This document shows, one piece after another, positions 1-9,400 of a DNA stretch of 64,000 nucleotides. Both the position numbers and the translations under genes were made by a program. The notes below the pieces were generated by a model that had not been told where the DNA came from, did not search any database, and saw only the letters and a program-made list of their open reading frames with translations. The stretch comes from Thiomicrorhabdus lithotrophica (GTDB lineage: Bacteria; Pseudomonadota; Gammaproteobacteria; Thiomicrospirales; Thiomicrospiraceae), in the NCBI RefSeq assembly GCF_029201445.1, contig NZ_CP102381.1, positions 1,736,001-1,800,000 of the forward strand, given 5' to 3'. The stretch's first letter is position 1, and each line of letters starts with the position of its first letter.

Positions 1-1200
1 TGCGTACATTTGGTGCTGACCAACATCAGATGTTACATAAGCATCTCCGTTAGTTGCTTCCCAAACGGCTTGTACCGCTGCCTGAGGCTTAATTTTAGAG
101 CCCATCGTGTCATAACGAAGACAGTCAGTCGCACGCCACTCTTCAATTTGAGACCACCAATTAGCCAATGCTGCTTCATCAGACTTCAATTCAGTTTTAT
201 CCAGAATCGCATTCATCTCTGTTAAAACTTGTTTAACAGGTCCAACAATAGGGATGTCGACAATGACATTTTTAGAAATTGACGCTGGGTCAATATCAAC
301 ATGAATGATTTTGGCATCTGGACAAAACTTCTCAAGATTACCTGTTACACGGTCATCAAAACGTGCACCAATAGCGATAATTAAATCACTGTGGTGCATC
401 GATAAATTAGCTTCATAAGTACCATGCATTCCCAACATGCCAAGAGACTGTTTATCTGAAGCCGGGAATGCCCCTAGCCCCATCAACGTCTGCACAATTG
501 GGAAGCCAAGCTTATGTGTCATTTCAGTGAGTTCAGCCGCAGCTTCACCCAAGACAACACCACCACCGCTATATAAAATCGGTTGCTTCGCTGAAAGCAT
601 CATTTCTACTGCTTTCTTAATCTGTCCACTATGGCCCTTTGTTACAGGCAAATAGGAGCGCATATCAACTTCTTGTGGATATACATAGGAGCTTTTGGCG
701 GTTTGAATATCTTTTGGAATATCAACTACAACTGGGCCTGGTCGGCCCGTTGTTGCTAAATAAAACGCTTTTTTGAGCGTATCAGCAAGTTCGTTAACAT
801 CCTTAACTAAGAAGTTGTGTTTTACGATAGGTCTTGTAATACCAACAGTATCAATCTCTTGGAACGCATCTAAACCAATCATTGCCGTAGGCACCTGACC
901 AGTAATACATACCATTGGAATTGAATCCATATAAGCTGTTGCTATCCCAGTGACAGCATTAGTTGCTCCTGGTCCTGAAGTTACAAGTACCACTCCTGGT
1001 TTACCTGTAGAGCGCGCATAACCATCTGCAGCATGCACTGCAGCTTGTTCGTGACGCACTAAAACATGGCTTAATTTATCAGCGTCCGTATCAAGGGCAT
1101 CGTAGATAGGCAAAACAGCCCCACCAGGATAACCCCATATATGCTCTACCCCCTCATCCTCGAGATAATGTACAAGGATTTGGGCACCAGTCATTTCCAC
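1..1200 (-). CDS. ilvI: acetolactate synthase large subunit, 3' end beyond the window
   Basis: This is the N-terminal 400 residues of the thiamine-diphosphate enzyme that makes acetolactate and acetohydroxybutyrate in valine, leucine and isoleucine synthesis. The minus-strand reading starts with MEMTGAQILV and soon reaches the family signature GYPGGAVLPIY. RHEQAA follows, with the catalytic Glu near residue 50, then SGPGATNAVTGIATAY. I chose GTG at 1200 because AGAGGAA lies about 7 nt upstream; the ATG at 1194 is too far from that site. The family is about 570 residues long, so roughly 170 are missing past position 1. The small subunit is not visible. Symbol ilvI or ilvB cannot be separated from this fragment. 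Confidence 0.93.
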   Translation of the reverse strand, partial: MEMTGAQILVHYLEDEGVEHIWGYPGGAVLPIYDALDTDADKLSHVLVRHEQAAVHAADGYARSTGKPGVVLVTSGPGATNAVTGIATAYMDSIPMVCITGQVPTAMIGLDAFQEIDTVGITRPIVKHNFLVKDVNELADTLKKAFYLATTGRPGPVVVDIPKDIQTAKSSYVYPQEVDMRSYLPVTKGHSGQIKKAVEMMLSAKQPILYSGGGVVLGEAAAELTEMTHKLGFPIVQTLMGLGAFPASDKQSLGMLGMHGTYEANLSMHHSDLIIAIGARFDDRVTGNLEKFCPDAKIIHVDIDPASISKNVIVDIPIVGPVKQVLTEMNAILDKTELKSDEAALANWWSQIEEWRATDCLRYDTMGSKIKPQAAVQAVWEATNGDAYVTSDVGQHQMYA

Positions 1201-1493
1201 AACGTAGTTCCTCTTAGTAAAATGAGACCTTTACCATTGAGTGGATTCACTCGTGCAAAGATCTCATAAGTCGATTTCTATAAATCTCATAGTTTGAAAT
1301 TAACTTATAAAAATCGGCAATAATTAAATAAAAAATGCCACATACTTTTTTAAATGACAAGGGAGGAATTATATAAGATTTTGTACTCGTTTAGAACCGC
1401 AAAGGGGGATTTTTACGCTCTTTTTATGACAAAAGAGCCTTAGATATTAAGGATTTAAAAAAGAACGGTCAAAAAAGTCCCTTTTTTGAGTTT
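1201..1493. other. intergenic region between ilvI and orn
   Basis: This 293-base AT-rich stretch holds the leader of ilvI and the 3' flank of orn. I see no convincing leader peptide rich in branched-chain codons and no clear attenuator. Two small inverted repeats are present: GAGTG-gatt-CACTC near 1239-1252, and an eight-base A/T stem (CAAAAAAG / CTTTTTTG) near 1469-1487 just past the orn stop, which could be a weak terminator. Confidence 0.4.
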
Positions 1494-2072
1494 TTAGTCA
1501 GACAAACGAGGCATTATTTCTTTTTGAAACTCAGGCAGTAATAAATATTGTCGGTAATGATTTAGCTCGTCAATAGATTCTAAAACATCCGCTAAAGCTA
1601 AGTGAGCCCCACTTTTTTGATGCGACTGATAAACTTTTGGAGCCCAGCGTCGTGCGAGCTCTTTTAAGGTACTGACATCTAAATTACGATAATGAAAAAA
1701 TTGCTCTAACAACGGCATTTGCTCAACCATAAAACGCCTGTCTTGACAGATACTATTTCCACACATTGGGGACTTCCCTGCCGGAACATAGTCTTTTAAA
1801 AACTCAATCGTCATGCGCTCAGCCTCTTGCATTGAAACTTGACTCTCTTGCACACGTTGAGTTAAGCCTGAATTTCCATGATGAGTGGTGCACCACTCGT
1901 CCATTAAATCTAACTCTGACTGTTCAGTTTGAATTGCAATGACAGGCCCTTCGGCTAAGACATTCAGCTCACTGTCGGTAACCACTGTCGCAATTTCAAT
2001 GATTTTATGATTTTTAGGCTCTAAACCCGTCATCTCTAAATCAATCCAAATTAAATTTTTATCTGACTTCAT
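1494..2072 (-). CDS. orn: oligoribonuclease
   Basis: Orn is the DEDDh exonuclease that degrades 2-5 nt RNA, including pGpG left from cyclic di-GMP breakdown. The acidic motifs are visible: WIDLEMTGL near the N-terminus, [10 protein letters not shown] in the middle, and [10 protein letters not shown] near the C-terminus with the catalytic His and Asp. The ATG at 2072 gives 192 residues, close to the family length of about 181, and has a weak GCGAG ribosome site. Upstream in-frame starts at 2096 and 2120 would add a tail not seen in the family. The neighbouring rsgA is a common partner in gammaproteobacteria. Confidence 0.95.
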   Translation of the reverse strand: MKSDKNLIWIDLEMTGLEPKNHKIIEIATVVTDSELNVLAEGPVIAIQTEQSELDLMDEWCTTHHGNSGLTQRVQESQVSMQEAERMTIEFLKDYVPAGKSPMCGNSICQDRRFMVEQMPLLEQFFHYRNLDVSTLKELARRWAPKVYQSHQKSGAHLALADVLESIDELNHYRQYLLLPEFQKEIMPRLSD

Positions 2073-2300
2073 TTTTTTCTCGCTTTGATAAGCCATTACA
2101 CCAGACAAAACAGCAAACACTTCAATAAAAAACTCGATTCACCTTGTAAATTACAGAAGAAACCCTATTCTTTTAGAAGCTTTTTTTACTGATTTTCTAC
2201 CGTGGCACTGGCTCTTAACATACAATATATGGCTATCTTAACGTAGAATTTATACGGAAAACATAGCCAACGCTAAAAATACAAACGATATAGGCAGATT

Positions 2301-3566
2301 ATGAACTGGATTACTCCACTCTTTTTAAGCGCACTTTTTATTAACCTTTTGATTGAGGTTTGGTTAAACATTAAAAACCAATTTCATATTGGTAAAAACC
2401 GCGAGCAAGTTCCAGAAGATTTCACTGAAATTGTTAGCTTAGAAGCTCATCAAAAAGCGGCTGACTATAGCCGAGCTAAATTACAACTTGGACGTTTAGG
2501 CCTTTTTTATGATGCTGCTATTATCTGGTTTATGACATTAGGCGGTGGTTTTCAAAGCATCTATTCTATTTGGTTGCAAAGCGGTTTAGAAACGCAATGG
2601 CTAGAAGTGGCATTTTTGTTATCAACCTTATGGGTTTTGTCAATTTTGCACCTACCATTTGCCATTTTAAGTACATTTAAAATTGAAGCCGAGTTTGGCT
2701 TTAATAAAACTACACCGATGAAGTTCATTACTGATTTACTTAAACAGTGGCTATTAATCTTAGCGCTTGGCCTACCACTTATTTGGGTTGTTTTAAGCAT
2801 TATGACAAACTACATAGAGCAGGCCTGGTGGTTCTATACCTGGGTAGTGTGGATGAGCTTTCAGCTTATTATTATGTGGGCTTATCCAAAATGGATTGCC
2901 CCTATCTTCAACAAATTCACCCCTTTAGAAGATGAAGAGATGAAAACCCGTATTACCCAGCTTTTGGAACGTACAGGGTTTGAATCAAACGGTATTTTTG
3001 TCATGGATGGATCATCTCGCTCAGGTCACGGTAACGCTTACTTCACTGGCATGGGTAAAAACAAGCGTATTGTATTTTTTGATACGCTACTAGAAACTTT
3101 GACCGCTGAAGAGGTTGAAGCCGTTTTAGCTCACGAATTAGGTCACTTTAAACATGGACACATTCGTAAACGCCTTATTGAAGGTACCGTTTATAGTTTG
3201 ATTGGCTTGGCTTTATTGGGCTGGTTAATTCAATTACCTGAATTTTATGCTGGTTTAGGCATGCAAGATCAATCTCCTGCCATCGCTTTATTACTGTTCA
3301 TGACAGCCGTTCCGGTCATGTTCTTTTTTATGGGGCCAATTGGTGCGATGAAAAGTCGTAAACACGAATTTGAGGCTGACTCTTTTGCAGCAGAGCACGT
3401 TGGTGCTGAGCATCTTATTTCTGCTTTATTAAAAATGTATCGTGATAACGCTAGCACATTAACGCCTGACCCGCTGTATTCGGCTTATCATGACAGTCAT
3501 CCACCCGCTAAAATTCGTATTGATCACTTGAAATCATTATTGAGTAAGCAAGACAATAGCCAATAA
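2301..3566 (+). CDS. M48 family membrane metalloprotease, Ste24-like
   Basis: This 421-residue integral membrane protease resembles the bacterial Ste24 / CAAX-protease branch of family M48. The zinc motif HELGH lies at residues 278-282 and the third ligand Glu is in EFEAD at 356-360. Several hydrophobic segments precede the active site (about 1-20, 70-95, 100-125, 145-170, 175-200) and two follow it. The substrate in bacteria is not established. The C-terminus has the usual SHPP motif of the family. A one-mismatch copy of the ACCAGGCCTGGT palindrome lies inside it at 2818. It reads in the same direction as phhB and rsgA, and orn is divergent. Confidence 0.88.
   Translation: MNWITPLFLSALFINLLIEVWLNIKNQFHIGKNREQVPEDFTEIVSLEAHQKAADYSRAKLQLGRLGLFYDAAIIWFMTLGGGFQSIYSIWLQSGLETQWLEVAFLLSTLWVLSILHLPFAILSTFKIEAEFGFNKTTPMKFITDLLKQWLLILALGLPLIWVVLSIMTNYIEQAWWFYTWVVWMSFQLIIMWAYPKWIAPIFNKFTPLEDEEMKTRITQLLERTGFESNGIFVMDGSSRSGHGNAYFTGMGKNKRIVFFDTLLETLTAEEVEAVLAHELGHFKHGHIRKRLIEGTVYSLIGLALLGWLIQLPEFYAGLGMQDQSPAIALLLFMTAVPVMFFFMGPIGAMKSRKHEFEADSFAAEHVGAEHLISALLKMYRDNASTLTPDPLYSAYHDSHPPAKIRIDHLKSLLSKQDNSQ
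2818..2829. repeat. near copy of the ACCAGGCCTGGT palindrome
   Basis: AGCAGGCCTGGT, one mismatch, within the M48 protease gene where it encodes Gln-Ala-Trp. Confidence 0.6.
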
Positions 3567-3621
3567 AATACAACAGAATATTAACAACCCTATTTACATT
3601 TTTACAGATTAGGAATTACAA

Positions 3622-3975
3622 ATGAGCAATCCAAACGCTTTAATTCAAGAACTTTTGAATCAACATTGTGAAGATATGCCTAAAGGCAGTAAATCGATTA
3701 TTATCCCAACTATTGAAAGTAATTTAAGCATTCTTGACGGCTGGGATGCGCCGTTAAATTACGCCAATATCGTAAAAACTTTTACCTTTAAAAACTACCA
3801 TCAAACCATTGCGTTCGTAAACGCAGTGACTTGGCTAGCAAACAAAGAAGACCATCACCCTAAAATTTGTTTTGATTACAACTCTTGTGAAATTACCTTA
3901 ACCACTCACAATGCAAAAGGCTTAACCATGAATGATATTATTATGGCTGCCAAAATTAACGCTCTTTTAGACTAA
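3622..3975 (+). CDS. phhB: pterin-4a-carbinolamine dehydratase
   Basis: The 117-residue protein belongs to the PCD/DCoH family, which dehydrates 4a-hydroxytetrahydropterin and recycles the cofactor of aromatic amino-acid hydroxylases. The family pattern is seen in the core KEDHHPKICFDYN, followed by a Thr-Thr-His and then MND. The start has a good ribosome site (AGGA, 7-8 nt before ATG). No phenylalanine hydroxylase gene is visible here, and PCD proteins without one occur in many bacteria, so the physiological role is open. It lies between the M48 protease and rsgA, 23 nt before the latter, and probably shares a transcript. Confidence 0.92.
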   Translation: MSNPNALIQELLNQHCEDMPKGSKSIIIPTIESNLSILDGWDAPLNYANIVKTFTFKNYHQTIAFVNAVTWLANKEDHHPKICFDYNSCEITLTTHNAKGLTMNDIIMAAKINALLD

Positions 3976-3998
3976 TGCAAAAGTGACATTGACCAAAC

Positions 3999-5045
3999 AT
4001 GGCTAAACGAAAGTTAACACAGCAACAAAAACGCCGAGTAGATGATAAAAACCGCGCTCCCAAGGTTGAAAAAAACATCCAAAACAGTGCTTCACATCTC
4101 GGTGAAGAGCAACCAGGCCTGGTTATTACCAGTTTTGGTAAACGTGTACTTGTAGAAGATAAATTAGGCAACAACTATAGTTGTGCTATTCGCCAACACC
4201 TTGGGAAATTGGTAGCTGGTGATAAAGTTGTTTGGCAAACGGATCTTGAAGCTAATATGGGGGTCGTTGTCAGAGTTGAACCGAGAACGCACGAACTTAG
4301 CAGACCTGGATTTAGAGGCCAGACTCGAATGATTGCTGCAAACATCGACTTTATAGGTATTGTCATGCCCGTTGTACCCGGTATTCATCCCGATATGATT
4401 GACCGTTACTTAGTTGCAGCAAAACAGCTTGATATCCCGGTCGTTATTATTATCAATAAAGTCGACTTACTAGAAACAGATGATGATTGGGAAGCAATTG
4501 CGGCTCTGCTTGAACCTTATGACGCATTAGGAATTGAATTAATACCCGCCTCTACTGTCTCAAATGAAGGCTTACAAACTCTGCAAGAGTTTATGGCTGA
4601 AAAAAACAGTGTTTTTGTTGGCCCATCTGGTGCGGGTAAATCCTCTTTAATTAATGCTTTAATTCCAGATTTAGATATACGAGTCGGTCAATTATCAGAA
4701 GCAACAGGCCTGGGTAAACACACCACAACCAATAGCATTCTTTACCACTTAACTCGCCGTATTGAAGGCAGCGATGAGATGCTTGCGACAGGTAACCTTA
4801 TTGATTCTCCTGGGGTTCGCCAATTTAGCCCTTCCCCTTGCGAACTCTCAGAACTGGAAAGCTACTATCCTGACTTTGCCCCTTTTTTAGGACATTGTAA
4901 ATACAAAAACTGCACACACTCCATAGAACCAAACTGCGCAATTCTTGAAGCTGTCGAGAAAGAAGAAATTGCTGTAAGCCGTTATCAAAGTTTTCAACGT
5001 TTACTTACCGAATTTAAAAATGCAGCAGAAGAATCGAAACCTTAA
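3999..5045 (+). CDS. rsgA: ribosome small-subunit biogenesis GTPase RsgA
   Basis: RsgA is a circularly permuted GTPase that helps late maturation of the 30S subunit. The permuted motif order is visible in the 348 residues: an N-terminal OB-like domain, NKVD (G4), PAS (G5), GPSGAGKSSL (G1), then DSPG (G3). A zinc-binding C-x4-C-x-H-x5-C cluster follows near residue 300. The basic N-terminus MAKRKLTQQQKRRVDD is typical of the gammaproteobacterial protein. Two palindrome copies fall in the gene: an exact one at 4112 and a two-mismatch one near 4703. Confidence 0.96.
   Translation: MAKRKLTQQQKRRVDDKNRAPKVEKNIQNSASHLGEEQPGLVITSFGKRVLVEDKLGNNYSCAIRQHLGKLVAGDKVVWQTDLEANMGVVVRVEPRTHELSRPGFRGQTRMIAANIDFIGIVMPVVPGIHPDMIDRYLVAAKQLDIPVVIIINKVDLLETDDDWEAIAALLEPYDALGIELIPASTVSNEGLQTLQEFMAEKNSVFVGPSGAGKSSLINALIPDLDIRVGQLSEATGLGKHTTTNSILYHLTRRIEGSDEMLATGNLIDSPGVRQFSPSPCELSELESYYPDFAPFLGHCKYKNCTHSIEPNCAILEAVEKEEIAVSRYQSFQRLLTEFKNAAEESKP
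4112..4123. repeat. ACCAGGCCTGGT palindrome, exact copy 1
   Basis: Exact 12-mer inside rsgA, extended by one base each side to a 14-bp perfect palindrome. It encodes Pro-Gly-Leu in a variable N-terminal part of RsgA. Confidence 0.9.
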
Positions 5046-5066
5046 GCAATCCTATAACTCAGTACT

Positions 5067-5243
5067 TTAGCTAGAAGCAAACCATACTGAAACAACATAC
5101 AGTAGCCCCATGCTACCAAAGATAGCTAAGACCCAAAATAGAAAAATCAACCCAATATGTACCGACTTACGTATTAACTTTAACAATAGCCAACTTACAA
5201 CTGTTAAAATCATTGCGACTAACCATAAACGTATAAACATCAT
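5067..5243 (-). CDS. possible small membrane protein
   Basis: A 58-residue reading frame beginning MMFIRLWLVAM is strongly hydrophobic, with two predicted membrane spans (about residues 3-22 and 29-52) separated by a basic turn LKLIRKS. The composition fits a real small membrane protein better than a chance frame, and no other gene overlaps it. There is no clear ribosome site, and I do not recognise a family. The upstream in-frame TTG at 5255 is an alternative start. Confidence 0.4.
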   Translation of the reverse strand: MMFIRLWLVAMILTVVSWLLLKLIRKSVHIGLIFLFWVLAIFGSMGLLYVVSVWFASS

Positions 5244-5255
5244 AAAAGAACCCAA

Positions 5256-5567
5256 TTTTCATTTTTAAACATGTTGATAAGTCTATCACTTAAAGCCATT
5301 TTTGGTGATTTTTAGTCTTCCAGACATTAAAAATATTACGAATTTCATATAAAAATTAAGTCTTTTTCTATTAGTTTGCAAAAGTCTATAAAAGGTAAAA
5401 ACTGAATTTTTTAAGACTTTTTACGACTACTTACCTTTTACTACATTATTTGATGGAAATTTAAGAATTACTCAAGCCTTCTTTCTTGACTCTAACCCCC
5501 TTTTCGCTTGTAATAAGCACCAGGGATAAAACCCGAAACTTTTTAATAGTGCTTTAGGAGAGTACAA
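5256..5567. other. intergenic region upstream of the cytochrome genes
   Basis: This stretch of about 310 bases is AT-rich. The only feature I can support is the sigma-70-type promoter listed at 5486-5514; I see no RNA gene or further reading frame in the rest. Confidence 0.4.
5486..5514 (+). promoter_or_regulatory. sigma-70-like promoter of the cytochrome c gene
   Basis: A TTGACT -35 element (5486-5491) is followed after exactly 17 bases by TGTAAT (5509-5514). It lies about 50 nt before the cytochrome start codon. Both hexamers match the consensus at five of six positions or close to it. Confidence 0.55.
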
Positions 5568-5873
5568 ATGAAAAATACATTAATTGCACTAGCTGCGGCT
5601 GGTTTAGTTTCTTTCGGTGCAGCTGCTCAAGCTGGTGATGCAACTGCTGGTCAATCTGCTTATGCTACTTGCGTAGGTTGTCACGGTGCTGCTGCTGAAG
5701 GTGGAGTTGGTCCTAAGTTAGCTGGAGCTGTTCCTGCTGAAACAGTAGCTAAGCTTAAAGCTTATAAAGCTGGTGAGCAAGTTGGTCCTATGACTTCAAT
5801 GATGGCTCCAATGGCTGCTGGTCTTTCTGACGCTGACATGGAAAACATCGCTGCTTACGTTGCTACTTTATAA
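5568..5873 (+). CDS. periplasmic class I cytochrome c (c553-like)
   Basis: A 101-residue monohaem cytochrome c. A cleavable signal peptide (MKNTLIALAAAGLVSFGAAAQA) precedes the haem site CVGCH at about residues 35-39. A Met-rich stretch (GPMTSMMAPMAAGLSD) supplies the likely axial methionine. It ends with the family helix ending in AAYVATL. Such cytochromes carry electrons between periplasmic dehydrogenases or the Sox system and terminal oxidases; the partner here is not shown. It has a good ribosome site (GGAGAG), its own promoter and a strong terminator, so it is probably well expressed as a single gene. Its codon use is rich in GCT. Confidence 0.9.
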   Translation: MKNTLIALAAAGLVSFGAAAQAGDATAGQSAYATCVGCHGAAAEGGVGPKLAGAVPAETVAKLKAYKAGEQVGPMTSMMAPMAAGLSDADMENIAAYVATL

Positions 5874-5895
5874 TTTATAGAGTTTGAACGTAAAG

Positions 5896-5929
5896 AACCG
5901 CCTTAGGTTTTACCTTAGGCGGTTTTTTT
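5896..5929 (+). terminator. Rho-independent terminator after the first cytochrome
   Basis: A 12-bp perfect stem (AACCGCCTTAGG with its complement), a five-base loop and a run of seven T residues, 22 nt after the stop codon. Confidence 0.9.
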
Positions 5930-6039
5930 ATGCCTAAATTTTATAGATAGCAGATTCATACTTCAATAGACTTGATTTAATTTCACTATCGCTATAAATT
6001 AACGTTTTATGTATTACATTTAATTAAAAGAGAACCAAT

Positions 6040-6345
6040 ATGAAAAAACTACTGATTGCGACACTTTCAACAGGCTTACTTCTTTCTGCTAATGCGCAAG
6101 CTGAAGCACCAGCTGCTCCTGCTAAATCAGCAACGTGTGTTGGTTGTCACGGCGCTGACGGTAACAGCATGGTACCTAATTTTCCTAAACTAGCTGGTCA
6201 GCATGCTAGCTATACAGAAAAACAATTAAAAGACTTCCGTGACGGTTTCCGTAAAGATGCGACTATGGCTGCTTTTGCTAAAGGTTTAACGGATGCTGAG
6301 ATTAAAGAATTAGCGGCTTTCTATGCAGCTCAAACACCTAAATAA
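6040..6345 (+). CDS. periplasmic cytochrome c553-type protein
   Basis: A second 101-residue monohaem cytochrome, paralogous in kind but not a recent copy of the one upstream. The signal peptide ends at about ANAQA, followed by an Ala/Pro linker, the haem site CVGCH at about residues 33-37, then GADGNSMVPNFPKLAGQ, a c553 hallmark. Axial Met candidates follow in DATMAAFAKGL. It is separated from the first gene by a terminator, so it needs its own promoter. It is a likely soluble electron carrier to a cbb3-type or other oxidase, which is an inference from the family. Confidence 0.9.
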   Translation: MKKLLIATLSTGLLLSANAQAEAPAAPAKSATCVGCHGADGNSMVPNFPKLAGQHASYTEKQLKDFRDGFRKDATMAAFAKGLTDAEIKELAAFYAAQTPK

Positions 6346-6436
6346 ACAGGCATTTGAATTATTTAAATTGAGCTTGCTCCATTCTGTTTAATCGTTATCA
6401 GCCTGGTAACTTGCTAAAGACAAAAAGCAAACCAAT

Positions 6437-6468
6437 AAAAAAGGCGCATCAATTGATGCGCCTTTTTT
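6437..6468. terminator. bidirectional terminator
   Basis: A perfect 32-bp inverted repeat with a GC core (GGCGCATC) flanked by A6 and T6. It lies between the convergent cytochrome gene and the large oxidoreductase gene and can serve both strands. Confidence 0.9.
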
Positions 6469-6491
6469 GTGAGCTAAATAATGTCATCTAA

Positions 6492-9400
6492 TTACAGCAA
6501 GACCTTCTCTACACCCTCTTTCTCTAATCGACTAATAAACTGAGACTTCCAGCTATCACCGTATAGGTTCTTAGCAAGTTCCACCACAATGTAATCGGTT
6601 TTAAGCCCCGTATCACCTTCATAACGGTTTAGACCTTGCTGACAGGCTGGACATGAAGTTAGTAACTTAACCTCACCACCCTCAGATTTCTCATGGCCAG
6701 TCAGTTCTTTAATACCATTCGTCAATTCAATAGTTTTTCTGAAGCGTAGTTGTTCTGAAATATCAGGTCTTGCTGTGGCAAGTGTTCCTGCCTCACTACA
6801 ACAGCGGTCAGAGAACAGCACTTCCTCAGTCTTCAGCAAGTCTTTAGCCACCTGGGTACCATCCATTTTTTTCATTGGATCATGACAAGGTGCATGGTAT
6901 AGATACTTAACCCCCGTTGAAGACTCAACTGAGATGCCTTTTTCAGATAGATACTCATGAATATCCAGCAATCGACATCCAGGGAAAATCAGTTCAAATT
7001 CATACTTCAAAAGCTGATCCATACAGGTACCACAAGACACAATTACCGTCTTAATATCTAAATAGTTAAGCGTGTTTGCAACTCGATGGAATAACGCCCG
7101 GTTTTCAGCTGTAATCTGAGCACCTTTATCTGCCTGCCCTGCCGCTGTTTGTGGATAACCACAACATAAGTAACCAGGTGGCAGTACCGTTTGAGCTCCA
7201 GACTCAGAAAGCATCGCAATCGTCGCTAAACCTATATCACTAAACAGACGTTCAGAACCACAACCGGGGAAATAGAAAACAGCATCTGAGTCATCAGTCA
7301 CTTTATTAGGGTCACTCACTATCGGAACCATATTGGCTTCTTCCAAGCCTAATAAACCACGCATAGTAGATTGATTTACACCAGTATTTAATGGCTTACG
7401 AACAAAGTTAATCACTTGTTGCTGAACAGGAGCAATGGTCGTTGATTGTGATGGTATATCACCTGACTTACCTAATAAACCAAATGATTTAGCTATCTTG
7501 TTACCCAAAGTAATAAAATTAGCACTCCAACCAATCATCACTTTACGCATTACTTTAATCGTTGCTGGATTCTTAGTATTCAAGAACCAAAGCGCAGCTT
7601 TAACCGTAATAGAAGAACGCTTTTTGCCCATCTTCGTTAAGATATTGCGCATACGGATGGAAACATCACCGAAATCAATATTTACAGGACAAGGTGCCTC
7701 ACATTTATGACAAGTAGTACAATGGTCTGCTACATCATTCATTGCGTCAAAGTGCTGTAAAGAAATACCTCTGCGAGTTTGCTCTTCATACATAAACGCT
7801 TCAATCACTTGTCCTGTTGCCAGGATTTTATTTCTTGGTGAGTACAGTAAATTGGCTCTTGGGATATGAGTTTGACAGACTGGTTTACATTTACCACAAC
7901 GTAAACAATCTTTAATATCATTATTCAGTTCATCAAGCTCACTTTGTTCAAGGATAATCGCTTCTTGCTGAACTAAGCTTAAAGAAGGTGTGTAAGCATT
8001 ATCTAGACTTGAACCAGGTAATAACTTACCTTTATTAAAGTGACCATTTGGATCGACTTCATTTTTGTATTTAACAAAAGCTTCTATTTTAGATGGCTCT
8101 AAATACTGGAACTTGGTTAAACCAATTCCATGCTCACCGGAAATAACACCACCTAAACGATGTGCTATATCCATAATTCGATCTACTAAAGATTCAGCAA
8201 GATGAACCATTTCGTAGTTGCCAGAATGAACAGGAATATTAGTGTGAATATTTCCATCCCCCGCATGCATATGTAACGCTACAAAAAGACGAGCCGTACG
8301 AAGTTCCGTATGTATTTTATCTAAACGCTTGTGCAATGCTTCAAAATCATGTCCAAGAAATGTCTTTTCTAAGAACTCTTTTACTTCCTTACGGTATGAA
8401 AGCACTGTTTCACGGCGTAAAAATAGACTTGATAAAGAGTCGCCTTCACGAATATTGTCATGTGACTCCGCAGGTACAAGCTCTAAACATTCATTAACAG
8501 GACTTTCCAAATGCTCAAGTTTAGCTAACCAACGAGATTTAACCATTTTGAAGTGCTGAAGTGTCTCTTCGACCTTACCTCTAAAATATTTAGAGGGTCC
8601 TGAAATGTCTTCAAAATCATCTTCTTGAACAAACTCTGGAATGTCACCTTCAAAATATTCAATATAAGCATCTAAAATATCGATCTTATTTTTAATCGAC
8701 ATTTCAATGTTGATTTTTTCAATTTCGACGTTGTATTCATTCAAACGATCAAGCGGTATAACAACATCTTCATTGATTTTAAAGGCGTTTGTATGTGATG
8801 AAATGGCCGCTGTTCTTGAGCGATCTAACCAGAAACGTTTTCGAGCTTCATCACTAACAGCAATAAAACCTTCTGCATTCCGTTTATTTGCTAAAGCGAC
8901 AATTTCGGTACACGTATTGGCAACTTCAAATCCGTTTTCACCACAAATATCGGCAAGTAATAGCATCTTAGGCAGCTCTTTTCTGCTGGCCTTAGTATTG
9001 TATTTAACGGCTTTAATATAGCGATCATCTAAGTGCTCAAGACCAGCAATCAAAATACCTTCTTTTTTCTTAGACTCAACGTAATCCAGTATTTCAACAA
9101 TCGCAGGAACAGCCAAACTTAAGTCTGTACCAAAAAATTCTAAACAGACTGTTCTAGTATGGCTAGGCATACGGTGAACAATAAAACGACTCGAGGTAAT
9201 TAAACCATCACAACCTTCTTTCTGAATACCAGGTAGTCCGCTTAAAAACTTATCGGTAACATCCTTACCCAGGCCTGCTTGTCTAAATCCTGAACCGGGA
9301 ACCTCTAGACGTTCGGTCTCACCAATCTGGGTTTTTCCGTCTTTCTCAAAGCGACGAATATCAAATATAACGGTCTGTTGATCGTGTAACTTACCAAGGT

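Noticed and set aside
1201-1493. Branched-chain amino-acid attenuator before ilvI
   Set aside because: No leader peptide with clustered Leu, Ile or Val codons and no alternate stem pair was found.
8707-9021. 104-codon plus-strand frame opposite the large oxidoreductase
   Set aside because: It is antisense to a strongly conserved gene, has no ribosome site and resembles no family; a shadow frame.
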